Origin: Candidatus Mediterraneibacter stercorigallinarum
GTDB lineage: Bacteria > Bacillota > Clostridia > Lachnospirales > Lachnospiraceae
Reading direction: 5' to 3'
DNA length: 11,949 nucleotides
Assembly: GCA_019116185.1 (NCBI GenBank)
Contig: DXCD01000116.1
Span: 1-11,949, forward strand
Part shown: positions 1 to 6,158 of the stretch, in pieces
How the letters are laid out: each line of letters opens with the position of its first letter
Position numbering within the stretch: the stretch's first letter is position 1
Program-made: the position numbers and the translations under genes
The notes under the pieces: model-generated
Told to the model about the DNA's origin: nothing
Database searches by the model: none
Seen by the model: the letters and a program-made list of their open reading frames with translations, nothing else

Positions 1-85
1 GCGCAAGCGAATCGTCCGCTTTGAAATTGTTTTTAGCTGTATCCCATTCCTTTTACGTCTTTCCCAAATCGTGGAGCCGGAACCA

Positions 86-179
86 GAGCCACATCCCCGC
101 CCGCCACGAATACGTCTTAAAATCAACTACGGTTTTCGGACGTTATCTCCATTGGCCGTCTCCCCGACAAATCCAGATT
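86..179 (-). repeat. Left copy of 94-bp inverted repeat
   Basis: This stretch is the reverse complement of 11855-11948 with one mismatch (T at 153 against G at 11881). In the orientation of the right copy it starts AATCTGGATTTGTC and reads leftwards. Identity stops at 85 and 180. It contains no convincing gene; short frames through it match nothing I recognise. It has no obvious long hairpin of its own. Identity and function are unknown. It may be one copy of a dispersed intergenic repeat. Confidence 0.9.
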
Positions 180-196
180 GTTTTAATTAATAGAAA

Positions 197-213
197 TATA
201 GACAGAATCTATA
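197..213. promoter_or_regulatory. Probable LysR-type regulator site upstream of yedF
   Basis: This is a perfect dyad, TATAGA-CAGAA-TCTATA (6-bp arms, 5-bp centre). The core from 199 to 211 fits the T-N11-A pattern of LysR boxes. The same arms with the same spacing recur at 3069-3085 upstream of the second selenium unit, and a LysR gene lies between them. The centre is about 43 bp upstream of the predicted start of transcription. Binding by that LysR protein is inferred. Confidence 0.6.
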
Positions 214-232
214 CGGATTTTTTGTGGTAAGG

Positions 233-241
233 TGATATAAT
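233..241 (+). promoter_or_regulatory. Extended -10 promoter for yedF-selD-lysR
   Basis: TGA followed by a consensus TATAAT (236-241) forms an extended -10 element. No good -35 hexamer is found 16-19 bp upstream. That is the pattern expected of a promoter helped by an activator bound at the adjacent dyad (197-213). Transcription would start near 248, giving a leader of about 47 nt. Confidence 0.5.
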
Positions 242-251
242 ATCAAATATA

Positions 252-278
252 CTGCCGGAGGGAAAATCATCCGGGCAG
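252..278 (+). promoter_or_regulatory. Leader hairpin just before the yedF ribosome binding site
   Basis: CTGCCGGA (252-259) can pair with TCCGGGCAG (270-278) with one bulged G, around a loop of about 10 nt. It fills most of the predicted leader and ends 2 nt before the GGAGG at 281-285. It could protect the mRNA 5' end or tune translation. It matches no riboswitch class I know. Confidence 0.4.
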
Positions 279-294
279 AAGGAGGAACAGACAT

Positions 295-978
295 ATGATT
301 ACAGTGAATGCAATGGGCGATATCTGCCCGATCCCTGTCGTAAAGACGAAGAAGGCGCTGGGCGGGCTGAACGGTCCGGGGCAGATCGAGGTCCTGGTGG
401 ATAATGAGACTGCGATGCGGAATGTGATGAAGATGGCAAAGAGTTCCGGCGCACAGGCAGAGCAGGAACAGCTCGGAGAGAGGCAGTACCGGGTGTTGAT
501 CACAGTGGGAGAAGACGCGGTGAAAGGGAATGCTGATGCCCCGGCAGAAGGAAATGATGCAGCGGCGGCTGGCAGCGCGGCAGGGGCAGAAAAAGCGGCG
601 GCAGCAGGCGGAACGGAAGGCGCGGCGGGCTGCCCGTCCTGTATCGGAACAGTTGTTGCCGTGGGATCTGACCGGATGGGCGACGGCAGTGATGAGCTGG
701 GGCGTATCCTGATGAAGAGTTTTATTTTCGCGGTGACGCAGCTTGACGTTCTGCCGGATAAGATGCTCTTCTATAATGGCGGCGCGAAGCTGACCATCGA
801 AGGTTCTGAGAGCCTGAATGACCTGAAAGTGCTGGAGGAACAGGGCGTGGAGATCATGACATGCGGGACTTGCCTGGACTATTACGGGATCAAGGATAAG
901 CTGGCAATCGGAAGCGTGACGAACATGTACAGTATTGTGGAGACACTGCAGGGCGCGATGAGCGTGATCCGGCCGTAG
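295..978 (+). CDS. yedF: Selenium metabolism protein YedF (TusA-DsrE fusion)
   Basis: This 227-residue protein belongs to the sulfurtransferase-like YedF family that accompanies selD. The N-terminal TusA/SirA-like domain (about 1-75) carries the CPIP motif with Cys11, the likely chalcogen-carrying thiol. The C-terminal DsrE-like domain (about 117-227) contains CGTC (Cys190, Cys193) followed by a Leu-Asp-Tyr-Tyr-Gly stretch. Between them is an Ala/Gly-rich linker (about 80-112) ending in an extra CPSC motif (Cys113, Cys116). From memory the family is usually near 195 residues, so the linker looks enlarged. GGAGG at 281-285 lies 9 nt before the ATG. It is the first gene of a unit with selD and the LysR gene. 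The role as a selenium carrier or delivery protein is inferred from family association and is not biochemically firm. Confidence 0.88.
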   Translation: MITVNAMGDICPIPVVKTKKALGGLNGPGQIEVLVDNETAMRNVMKMAKSSGAQAEQEQLGERQYRVLITVGEDAVKGNADAPAEGNDAAAAGSAAGAEKAAAAGGTEGAAGCPSCIGTVVAVGSDRMGDGSDELGRILMKSFIFAVTQLDVLPDKMLFYNGGAKLTIEGSESLNDLKVLEEQGVEIMTCGTCLDYYGIKDKLAIGSVTNMYSIVETLQGAMSVIRP

Positions 979-1017
979 CAGGAGGTTATGCATTGGCTAT
1001 GCGTTTATAGCGGCCGG
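969..1017 (+). promoter_or_regulatory. Nested hairpin in the yedF-selD gap
   Basis: CCGGCCG (969-975, over the yedF stop) pairs perfectly with CGGCCGG (1011-1017). Inside, ATGCAT (988-993) can pair with ATGCGT (999-1004) through one G-T pair around a 5-nt loop. A strong AGGAGG (980-985) lies in the loop, 2 nt before an ATG opening a 10-codon frame that ends at 1020. The structure could control the yedF to selD ratio or mRNA processing. No function is shown by sequence alone. Confidence 0.3.
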
Positions 1018-1050
1018 TGAAGAAGAAATGCAGATGGGAGGAAAATGGAT

Positions 1051-2154
1051 ATGAATGGAAATACGCCTTTGTCAGACGGTATCCGGCTGACACAGTTTGC
1101 GAAGCACGGGGGGTGCGCGGCGAAGATCGGGCCGGACACGCTCTCCCGGGTGCTGGAGCGGCTTCCGAAGTTCAGCGATCCTTCTCTTCTGGTGGGATTT
1201 GAGACGTCTGATGACGCGGCGGTCTATAAGGTTGCTGACGACATTGCGGTGATACAGACTTTGGACTTTTTTACCCCCGTGGTGGATGATCCGTATACGT
1301 TCGGGCAGGTGGCGGCGGCCAATGCTCTGAGCGATGTGTATGCGATGGGCGGAGAGCCGAAGATCGCGCTCAATATTGTGGAGTTTCCCGGGGAGCTGGA
1401 TCCGGATATCTTAGGAGAGATCCTCCGCGGAGGGGCAGACAAAGTGCACGAGGCCGGGGCAGTGCTCGTGGGCGGACACTCGATCCAGGATGACGTGCCG
1501 AAATACGGGCTGTCGGTCACGGGATTTGTCCATCCGGATAAAATCTATAAGAATTACGGATGCCGGGAGGGTGATGTGCTGATCCTGACGAAGCAGCTCG
1601 GGAGCGGTATTGTGAACACAGCGGTGAAGGCGCAGATGGCGTCAGAAGAATCTGCCCGGGAAGTGATCCGGGTGATGACCACGCTGAACCGGAAGGCGAA
1701 GGAAACAGCGCAGAAGTACAATGTCCATGCATGTACGGATGTAACGGGATTCGGGCTGCTGGGACATTGTTCGGAGATGGCGTCAGCCAGCGGAGCGCAG
1801 ATCCGGATCAATGTGGGAGATGTGGCATATATGCATGGCGTGAAAGAATATGCACAGATGGGACTTGTTCCCGGAGGGGCATACCGGAACCGGAAGCATG
1901 TGGCGCCGCTTCTGGACACGGGAAATCTGGATGTGACAGGCGAGGATATGGGCGGTCCGGATGAAGTCTGGCTGGATCTTCTGTGCGATCCTCAGACTTC
2001 CGGCGGGCTCCTTCTTGCCGTGCCGGAGGAGGAAGCGGGAAATATGCTGGAAGAATTTGCACGCATCGGGATGGAGACGGAAGTCTCGGTTGTGGGAAAG
2101 GTATTAAAGAGCGGAAGCGGGAACGGCCGTATCTGCCTGAGAAAGGGTAAATAA
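1051..2154 (+). CDS. selD: Selenide, water dikinase (selenophosphate synthetase)
   Basis: SelD makes selenophosphate from selenide and ATP in the cytoplasm; this is the selenium donor for selenocysteine, seleno-tRNA modification and some selenium cofactors. The N-terminus has Ile-Arg-Leu-Thr-Gln-Phe followed by GGCAAK: Cys22 aligns with the catalytic Cys17 of the E. coli enzyme and Lys25 with its Lys20, while the second cysteine (Cys19 there) is Ala. The codon is TGC, so this is the cysteine rather than the selenocysteine form. Other family motifs are DDAAVY, the DFFTPVVDDP block, GGHSIQD, TDVTGFGLLGH and DPQTSGG near the C-terminus. ATG 1051 is preferred over ATG 1045 because GGGAGG (1036-1041) is 9 nt from the former and only 3 nt from the latter; this gives 367 residues. 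It lies between yedF and the LysR gene in one unit. Confidence 0.95.
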   Translation: MNGNTPLSDGIRLTQFAKHGGCAAKIGPDTLSRVLERLPKFSDPSLLVGFETSDDAAVYKVADDIAVIQTLDFFTPVVDDPYTFGQVAAANALSDVYAMGGEPKIALNIVEFPGELDPDILGEILRGGADKVHEAGAVLVGGHSIQDDVPKYGLSVTGFVHPDKIYKNYGCREGDVLILTKQLGSGIVNTAVKAQMASEESAREVIRVMTTLNRKAKETAQKYNVHACTDVTGFGLLGHCSEMASASGAQIRINVGDVAYMHGVKEYAQMGLVPGGAYRNRKHVAPLLDTGNLDVTGEDMGGPDEVWLDLLCDPQTSGGLLLAVPEEEAGNMLEEFARIGMETEVSVVGKVLKSGSGNGRICLRKGK

Positions 2155-2156
2155 CA

Positions 2157-3077
2157 ATGAATCTGAAACAGCTTGAGGCATTTGTAAAGGTGGCGGAGAC
2201 TAAGAGCTTTTCTGCCGCTGCAAGGCAGCTCTACCTTACCCAGCCGACCGTAAGCGCGCATATCGCTTCGCTGGAAAGGGAGCTGAATGCATGCCTGCTG
2301 GTGAGAAGCACAAAAGGAGTCGCGCTCTCCGAGGCGGGAAAGGAGCTCTATGCCTATGCGGAGCAGATGCTTGAACTGGAGCAGAAGATCAGGGAACGGT
2401 TCGGGCTGAGCATGGGAAACAGGGGCAGCGTGCTGCGGATCGCGGCGTCAACGATTCCGTCCCAGTACCTGCTTCCGGGGATCATGGCGGCTTTCCGCGA
2501 GGAATATCCGGGGGAGCAGCTGAAAGTGCTGGAAACGGACAGCGCGGGCGTGGTGGATATGATCCTGTCCCATAAGGCGGACGTGGGATTTACGGGAACT
2601 GTCTTGGAGAAGGGCAGCTGCACTTACCTGCCTTTTTATCAGGACGAGCTGGTCATTATTACCCCTGCATCGGAACGGTTTATCAGACGGAAGGGCAGAG
2701 ATATTTCCTCGTGGATAAGAGAAGAGCCTCTCATCCTGAGAGAAGAAGGCTCGGGCACGAGGACGGAGACAGCGCGGATTCTGTCCCGGATGGGGATCGA
2801 TATGTCAGAGTTCCGCGTGGCGGCTGTCATGGAAAACCAGGAGACCATCAAACGTTCCGTGAGGAGCGGGATGGGGATTTCCATCCTGTCGCGGCTTGCG
2901 GCAGAGGATGACGTGCGGGCTGGGAAGCTTTTGGAATTCCCGCTTGGAGAAGAGGGCGGAAGCCGGGCGGTCAATCTTGTATTTGACGCGGCTTATCCGG
3001 TCCTGCCGGCAGCAGACAAGCTGATACGGAAGGTAAAGGAAATGTATCATACCGCGGATGACAATGCTTATAGATAA
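2157..3077 (+). CDS. Selenium-associated LysR-type transcriptional regulator
   Basis: This 306-residue LysR-family activator or repressor has an N-terminal winged helix-turn-helix (about 1-60; the recognition region includes Ala-Ala-Arg-Gln-Leu-Tyr-Leu-Thr-Gln-Pro-Thr-Val-Ser) and a linker helix. The effector-binding domain spans about 90-295. The ATG is 2 nt after the selD stop, with GAAAGGG (2141-2147) as ribosome binding site, so it is cotranscribed with selD. LysR proteins of this subgroup are known to sit in selD/yedE clusters. The probable binding dyads flank it: one before yedF, the other overlapping its own last codons and stop. The effector is unknown; a reduced selenium or sulfur metabolite is a plausible guess. 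Family assignment is secure; regulation of both units is inferred from the shared dyads. Confidence 0.9.
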   Translation: MNLKQLEAFVKVAETKSFSAAARQLYLTQPTVSAHIASLERELNACLLVRSTKGVALSEAGKELYAYAEQMLELEQKIRERFGLSMGNRGSVLRIAASTIPSQYLLPGIMAAFREEYPGEQLKVLETDSAGVVDMILSHKADVGFTGTVLEKGSCTYLPFYQDELVIITPASERFIRRKGRDISSWIREEPLILREEGSGTRTETARILSRMGIDMSEFRVAAVMENQETIKRSVRSGMGISILSRLAAEDDVRAGKLLEFPLGEEGGSRAVNLVFDAAYPVLPAADKLIRKVKEMYHTADDNAYR

Positions 3078-3087
3078 TATCTATAAG
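3067..3087. promoter_or_regulatory. Probable LysR-type site over the lysR stop codon
   Basis: Arms CTTATAGATA and TATCTATAAG form a perfect palindrome about a central A. Its core, TATAGA-N5-TCTATA (3069-3085), has the same arms and spacing as the dyad before yedF. It covers the last two sense codons and the TAA of the LysR gene. The centre (3077) is about 73 bp upstream of the predicted start for the next unit, close to the usual LysR recognition position. A second small dyad, GATAA-AAAG-TTATC, follows at 3089-3102. Confidence 0.65.
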
Positions 3088-3114
3088 TGATAAAAAGTTA
3101 TCGCGGTTTTCAAT

Positions 3115-3143
3115 TAGACGGGCAGAGCAGGGCGGTTTATACT
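3115..3143 (+). promoter_or_regulatory. Promoter for the csd-yedE-tusA-DUF3343 unit
   Basis: TAGACG (3115-3120, 4 of 6 to the -35 consensus) and TATACT (3138-3143, 5 of 6 to the -10 consensus) are separated by exactly 17 bp. Predicted initiation is near 3150, leaving a leader of about 90 nt. The upstream dyad at 3067-3087 is well placed for activation. Confidence 0.5.
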
Positions 3144-3238
3144 TATATCAGCGGAAATATCGCAGGATGAAGACGCAGAATGAAGAGTGCTTTGCGGATC
3201 ATACGTCAGAACACTGAGGAAGGAAGCGAAAATGTCCT

Positions 3239-4375
3239 ATGATCTATATGGATAATGCGGCGACAACGATACACAAACCGGAAGAAGTCAAGGCGGCTGT
3301 AATGGCCGCCTTTGATACGCTGGGGAATGCCGGAAGAGGGGCGTCCGCCCCTGCTCTGGACGCTTCCCGGGTGATCTATGACACCAGGGAAAAGCTGGCA
3401 AGGCTGTTTCATGCCGGGGATGCAAGGCAGATCGTATTTACGGCAAATTCCACGGAGAGCCTGAACATCGCGATCAAAGGACTGTTCTCGGAAGGAGATC
3501 ATGTGATCACTACTGTGATGGAGCACAATTCCGTGCTGCGCCCTCTCTATGAGTGCAGGGAGAGCGGCACAGAGCTTACGATCCTCGGGTGCGACGGGAA
3601 GGGGAATATCTCGTACGAGGAGATGGAAGCAGCAGTCAGAGAGAACACAAAGGCAGTGGTCTGTACCCACGCATCGAATCTTACGGGGAATATGATCGGT
3701 CTGGAGAGAGTGGGAAGGATTGCCAGAAGGCACGGACTGCTTTTTGTGGCTGACGCGTCACAGACAGCCGGTGTGTATCCTATTGATGTGGAGAAAATGC
3801 AGATCGATGTGCTCTGTTTTACAGGACATAAAAGTCTTCTGGGCCCCCAGGGAACCGGGGGAATGTATGTGAGGGAAGGCGTGCGTATCCGTCCGCTGCT
3901 GTCAGGCGGGAGCGGGATTGATACGTATAATGAAAAGCATCCCGCAGAGATGCCTACGGCACTGGAGGCCGGGACTCTGAACGGGCACGGCATCGCCGGG
4001 CTTGGCGCGGCGGTATCCTGGATCGAGAAGACAGGCATGGACCGGATCAGAGAGAAGGAGATGTCCCTGATGCGGAGATTTTATGCGGGCGTATCCTCTA
4101 TTCCCGGAGTCCGGGTGTATGGGGACTTTGAGGCGGATAAGCGGGCACCTGTCGTAGCCCTGAATATCCTGGATTATGATTCCTCGGAGGTCAGCGATGA
4201 GCTCAGCACAGAGTACGGGATCATCACGCGGCCCGGGGCGCACTGCGCTCCTCTGATGCACAGGGCGCTGGGAACAGTGGAGCAGGGGGCGGTGCGGTTC
4301 AGCTTTTCCTGCTATAATACGGAAGAAGAAGTGGATCTTGCGATAAACGCTGTGAGAGAACTGGCGTGTGACTAA
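3239..4375 (+). CDS. Class-V aminotransferase, cysteine desulfurase/selenocysteine lyase-like
   Basis: This 378-residue PLP enzyme of the SufS/CsdB-like branch is found next to selD and yedE. It opens with the typical MIYMDNAATT. Asp172 (in VADASQTAG) should contact the pyridine nitrogen, and Lys198 in FTGHKS should form the Schiff base. Cys336 in the RPGAHCAPLMH segment matches the catalytic cysteine of SufS-type enzymes that takes the persulfide or perselenide. Expected reaction: L-cysteine (or selenocysteine) to alanine with S or Se left on Cys336; which substrate is preferred cannot be read from sequence. ATG 3239 is chosen for the conserved N-terminus although the AGGAAG at 3221-3226 is 12 nt away. 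It is first in a four-gene unit with the Se/S carriers, which argues for Se/S supply to SelD rather than Fe-S cluster work. Confidence 0.88.
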   Translation: MIYMDNAATTIHKPEEVKAAVMAAFDTLGNAGRGASAPALDASRVIYDTREKLARLFHAGDARQIVFTANSTESLNIAIKGLFSEGDHVITTVMEHNSVLRPLYECRESGTELTILGCDGKGNISYEEMEAAVRENTKAVVCTHASNLTGNMIGLERVGRIARRHGLLFVADASQTAGVYPIDVEKMQIDVLCFTGHKSLLGPQGTGGMYVREGVRIRPLLSGGSGIDTYNEKHPAEMPTALEAGTLNGHGIAGLGAAVSWIEKTGMDRIREKEMSLMRRFYAGVSSIPGVRVYGDFEADKRAPVVALNILDYDSSEVSDELSTEYGIITRPGAHCAPLMHRALGTVEQGAVRFSFSCYNTEEEVDLAINAVRELACD

Positions 4376-4411
4376 AGGCATGCGCCTTGGAAAAGCAGGA
4401 GGGAAAAGAAC

Positions 4412-5509
4412 ATGAATCTATCAGATTCGAAGAAAAAACTTGCTCTGGCAGGGGTGATCTGCGGTCTTGTGGCAGCGTGCCTTGCCTATTTCGGCAATCC
4501 GGCAAACATGGCGTTCTGTATCGCGTGTTTTATCAGGGACACAGCGGGGGCATTGGGAATGCATTCCACGGAGACCGTGCAGTATGCAAGACCGGAGATC
4601 ATCGGTCTTGTGCTGGGATCATTTATTATTTCTGTGGCAACAAAAGAGTACCGTTCCATGGCAGGATCATCACCTATGGTCAGGTTCGTGCTGGGAATGA
4701 TCCTGGCGATCGGGTCACTGGTATTTCTTGGGTGCCCGCTCAGGATGATCATCCGTATGTCAGCAGGAGATTTGAATGCGTGGGTAGCCCTGATCGGATT
4801 TGTTCTCGGTGTGGGTACCGGGGTGATCGCGCTGAAGAAAGGCTTCAGCCTGGGACGCGCCCATGCTGCGAACCGGATGAACGGATATGTGCTTCCCGTG
4901 CTCATGGCAGGCATCCTTGTACTGGCGCTTGCAACGACACTTCTTAAGAGCAGCGAGAGCGGCCCGGGAAGCATGCACGCGCCGATCGCGCTTGCTCTGA
5001 TCGGCGGGCTTATCTTCGGGGCTGTGGCGCAGAAATCCAGGATGTGTTTTGCAGGAAGTATCCGGGACGTGATTTTGATGCGGAATTTTGATCTGCTGAC
5101 CATCATCGGAGGATTCTTTGTGGTCATGCTGCTCTTTAATATTGCGACAGGAAGGTTTACTGCAGCCTTTGATACTCCGGGGGTTATCGCCCATTCCGAG
5201 CATCTCTGGAATATCCTGGGCATGTACGCGGTCGGATTCGCCGCTGTCCTTGCGGGAGGCTGCCCTTTACGCCAGCTGATCCTGGCAGGGCAGGGCTCTT
5301 CAGATTCCGCAGTGACTGTGCTTGGCATGTTTGCGGGGGCTGCCCTGTCACATAATTTCGGGCTGGCGGCAAGCGGCACGGCTCTCAACGCCGAGACACA
5401 GGAGATTGTGGAAGGAAGCGTGCCCGTGTACGGAAAAGCTGCGGTCATCATCTGCATTGTGGTTTGTTTTGCGATCGCATTTTTAAATAAGCGAAAAGAA
5501 GGAAAGTAG
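4412..5509 (+). CDS. yedE: Selenium metabolism membrane protein YedE (YeeE/YedE family)
   Basis: This 365-residue, highly hydrophobic inner-membrane protein is a probable transporter of a selenium or sulfur species. It is an internal duplication. Each half has a cysteine/Arg-Asp motif (Cys36 and Cys39 before Ile-Arg-Asp; Cys212 in MCFAGSIRD) and a GCPLR motif (Cys108, Cys284). In the related thiosulfate transporter YeeE, membrane cysteines relay the substrate, so these four sites are the likely path here. A C-terminal helix (about 341-357) is followed by a Lys-rich cytoplasmic end. AGGAGGG (4397-4403) lies 8 nt before the ATG. The selenium-linked subgroup assignment rests on family resemblance plus the selD/yedF neighbours. 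Selenite, selenide-type species or thiosulfate are all possible cargo. Confidence 0.88.
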   Translation: MNLSDSKKKLALAGVICGLVAACLAYFGNPANMAFCIACFIRDTAGALGMHSTETVQYARPEIIGLVLGSFIISVATKEYRSMAGSSPMVRFVLGMILAIGSLVFLGCPLRMIIRMSAGDLNAWVALIGFVLGVGTGVIALKKGFSLGRAHAANRMNGYVLPVLMAGILVLALATTLLKSSESGPGSMHAPIALALIGGLIFGAVAQKSRMCFAGSIRDVILMRNFDLLTIIGGFFVVMLLFNIATGRFTAAFDTPGVIAHSEHLWNILGMYAVGFAAVLAGGCPLRQLILAGQGSSDSAVTVLGMFAGAALSHNFGLAASGTALNAETQEIVEGSVPVYGKAAVIICIVVCFAIAFLNKRKEGK

Positions 5510-5519
5510 AGGATTGGAT

Positions 5520-5723
5520 ATGAGGATTGTAGATGCAAGAGGGCTGTCCTGCCCTGAACCCGTGATGCTCACGGAGGATGCGTTAAAAGAGGTCAAGGGT
5601 CCGGTGAAGGTGCTGGTGACAGAGCCTCATCAGAGAATGAATGTAGAAAAGTATGCAAAGGATCACGGCAGGAAGGCGGCTTCCGAGGAGACGGAAGACG
5701 GCTTTGCGGTCGTGATCGAGTAG
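5520..5723 (+). CDS. TusA-like sulfur/selenium carrier protein
   Basis: This is a 67-residue single-domain TusA/SirA-like protein. The CPEP motif with Cys11 (in GLSCPEPV) is the persulfide- or perselenide-carrying site of the family. ATG 5520 is preferred over TTG 5514 because AGAGG (5508-5512) sits 7 nt from the former and 1 nt from the latter. It starts 10 nt after the yedE stop and is certainly cotranscribed. TusA-YeeE pairs are a known arrangement in which the carrier accepts the atom released by the transporter; the same is inferred here for YedE. It is distinct from, and much shorter than, the TusA domain fused in YedF, so the locus has two such carriers. Confidence 0.88.
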   Translation: MRIVDARGLSCPEPVMLTEDALKEVKGPVKVLVTEPHQRMNVEKYAKDHGRKAASEETEDGFAVVIE

Positions 5724-5735
5724 GAAGAAGCAGCT

Positions 5736-5978
5736 ATGCGTGAAAAAGAACTCAGGCTTGTGGTGACATTTCATACTACGGCGGACGCGATGGCCATGGA
5801 AAAGGCCTGCCAGGCACAGAATGTTCCGGGCAGGCTTATTCCGGTTCCGCGCTCTATATCCGCGGGATGCGGGCTTGCGTGGTGCGCGCCCCTTACAGAG
5901 GAGGAGAGCCTGCGCGCGGTCATGGAGGAACGGGGAATCGGGCCGGAAGGCCTGCATGAATGCCTGGTCCGTGTATAA
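5736..5978 (+). CDS. DUF3343 putative Se/S carrier protein
   Basis: This 80-residue protein of the DUF3343 family is annotated in other genomes as a putative Se/S carrier-like protein. It has a beta-alpha start (LRLVVTFHTTADAMAMEKAC), then PVPRSISAGCGLAWCAP with Cys45 and Cys50; Cys45 in the SAGCG turn is the conserved candidate for Se/S binding. GGAAGAAG (5724-5731) precedes the ATG by a few nt, and the gap to the tusA-like gene is 12 bp. It is last in the unit, before an intrinsic terminator. The family's link to selenium is by gene neighbourhood, not by enzymology, so carrier function is inferred. Confidence 0.85.
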   Translation: MREKELRLVVTFHTTADAMAMEKACQAQNVPGRLIPVPRSISAGCGLAWCAPLTEEESLRAVMEERGIGPEGLHECLVRV

Positions 5979-6050
5979 TGTGAGCGGGACAAGCACAAAA
6001 CTCTGTCACACTTATAACACAGAACGTTCACACAATACTGATACCCTTTA

Positions 6051-6112
6051 AGACGTGCTTAAATGCCTGTCAGTCTCATACAATGAGAGCAGGCGGGCGC
6101 GTCTTTTTCTTA
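6051..6112 (+). terminator. Intrinsic terminator of the second selenium unit
   Basis: There are three stacked stems: AGACGTGC (6051-6058) with GCGCGTCT (6097-6104), GCCTG (6065-6069) with CAGGC (6090-6094), and TCTCAT (6074-6079) with ATGAGA (6083-6088) around a 3-nt loop. TTTTT (6104-6108) and further T-rich sequence follow. It separates the selenium genes from the ABC exporter genes. Confidence 0.85.
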
Positions 6113-6158
6113 TGATGAGGACGCGGCGGCAACGATATGTTTTAGGAGGGTAATTGCC

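Larger units (their letters stand above)
1..294. other. Gene-free left end: repeat, promoter region and leader
   Basis: No supported coding region is seen. Bases 1-85 hold nothing I can identify and may belong to a larger copy of the repeat at 86-179. From 180 the sequence becomes AT-rich and carries the dyad, extended -10 and leader hairpin of the yedF transcription unit. A 69-codon frame on the + strand (21-230) runs straight through the repeat, lacks a good ribosome binding site and is judged spurious. Confidence 0.6.

Noticed and set aside
21..230. 69-codon frame on the + strand through the left repeat
   Set aside because: No ribosome binding site, it runs through both repeat and promoter sequence, and the repeat's right copy has no matching gene.
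187..993. Long minus-strand open frame (268 codons) opposite yedF
   Set aside because: Its composition is that of an antisense shadow (Cys, His and Arg rich), it lacks a ribosome binding site and the + strand yedF has clear family motifs.
1018..1020. TGA after the structured yedF-selD gap as a selenocysteine codon
   Set aside because: It closes only a 10-codon frame, no downstream in-frame extension is conserved or gene-like, and no SECIS-like stem follows at the right place.
4486..5538. 350-codon minus-strand open frame opposite yedE
   Set aside because: It is a shadow of the hydrophobic yedE gene, with no recognisable motifs and no ribosome binding site; the + strand protein has duplicated family motifs.
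6022..6029. GAACGTTC palindrome as a possible SOS (LexA) box
   Set aside because: It lacks the spaced GAAC-N4-GTTC form, and lies between the DUF3343 stop and the terminator with no promoter to control.
6113..6141. Promoter for the ABC operon (TATGTT at 6136-6141)
   Set aside because: The -35 position has only 2 of 6 matches and no extended -10; evidence is too weak to list.
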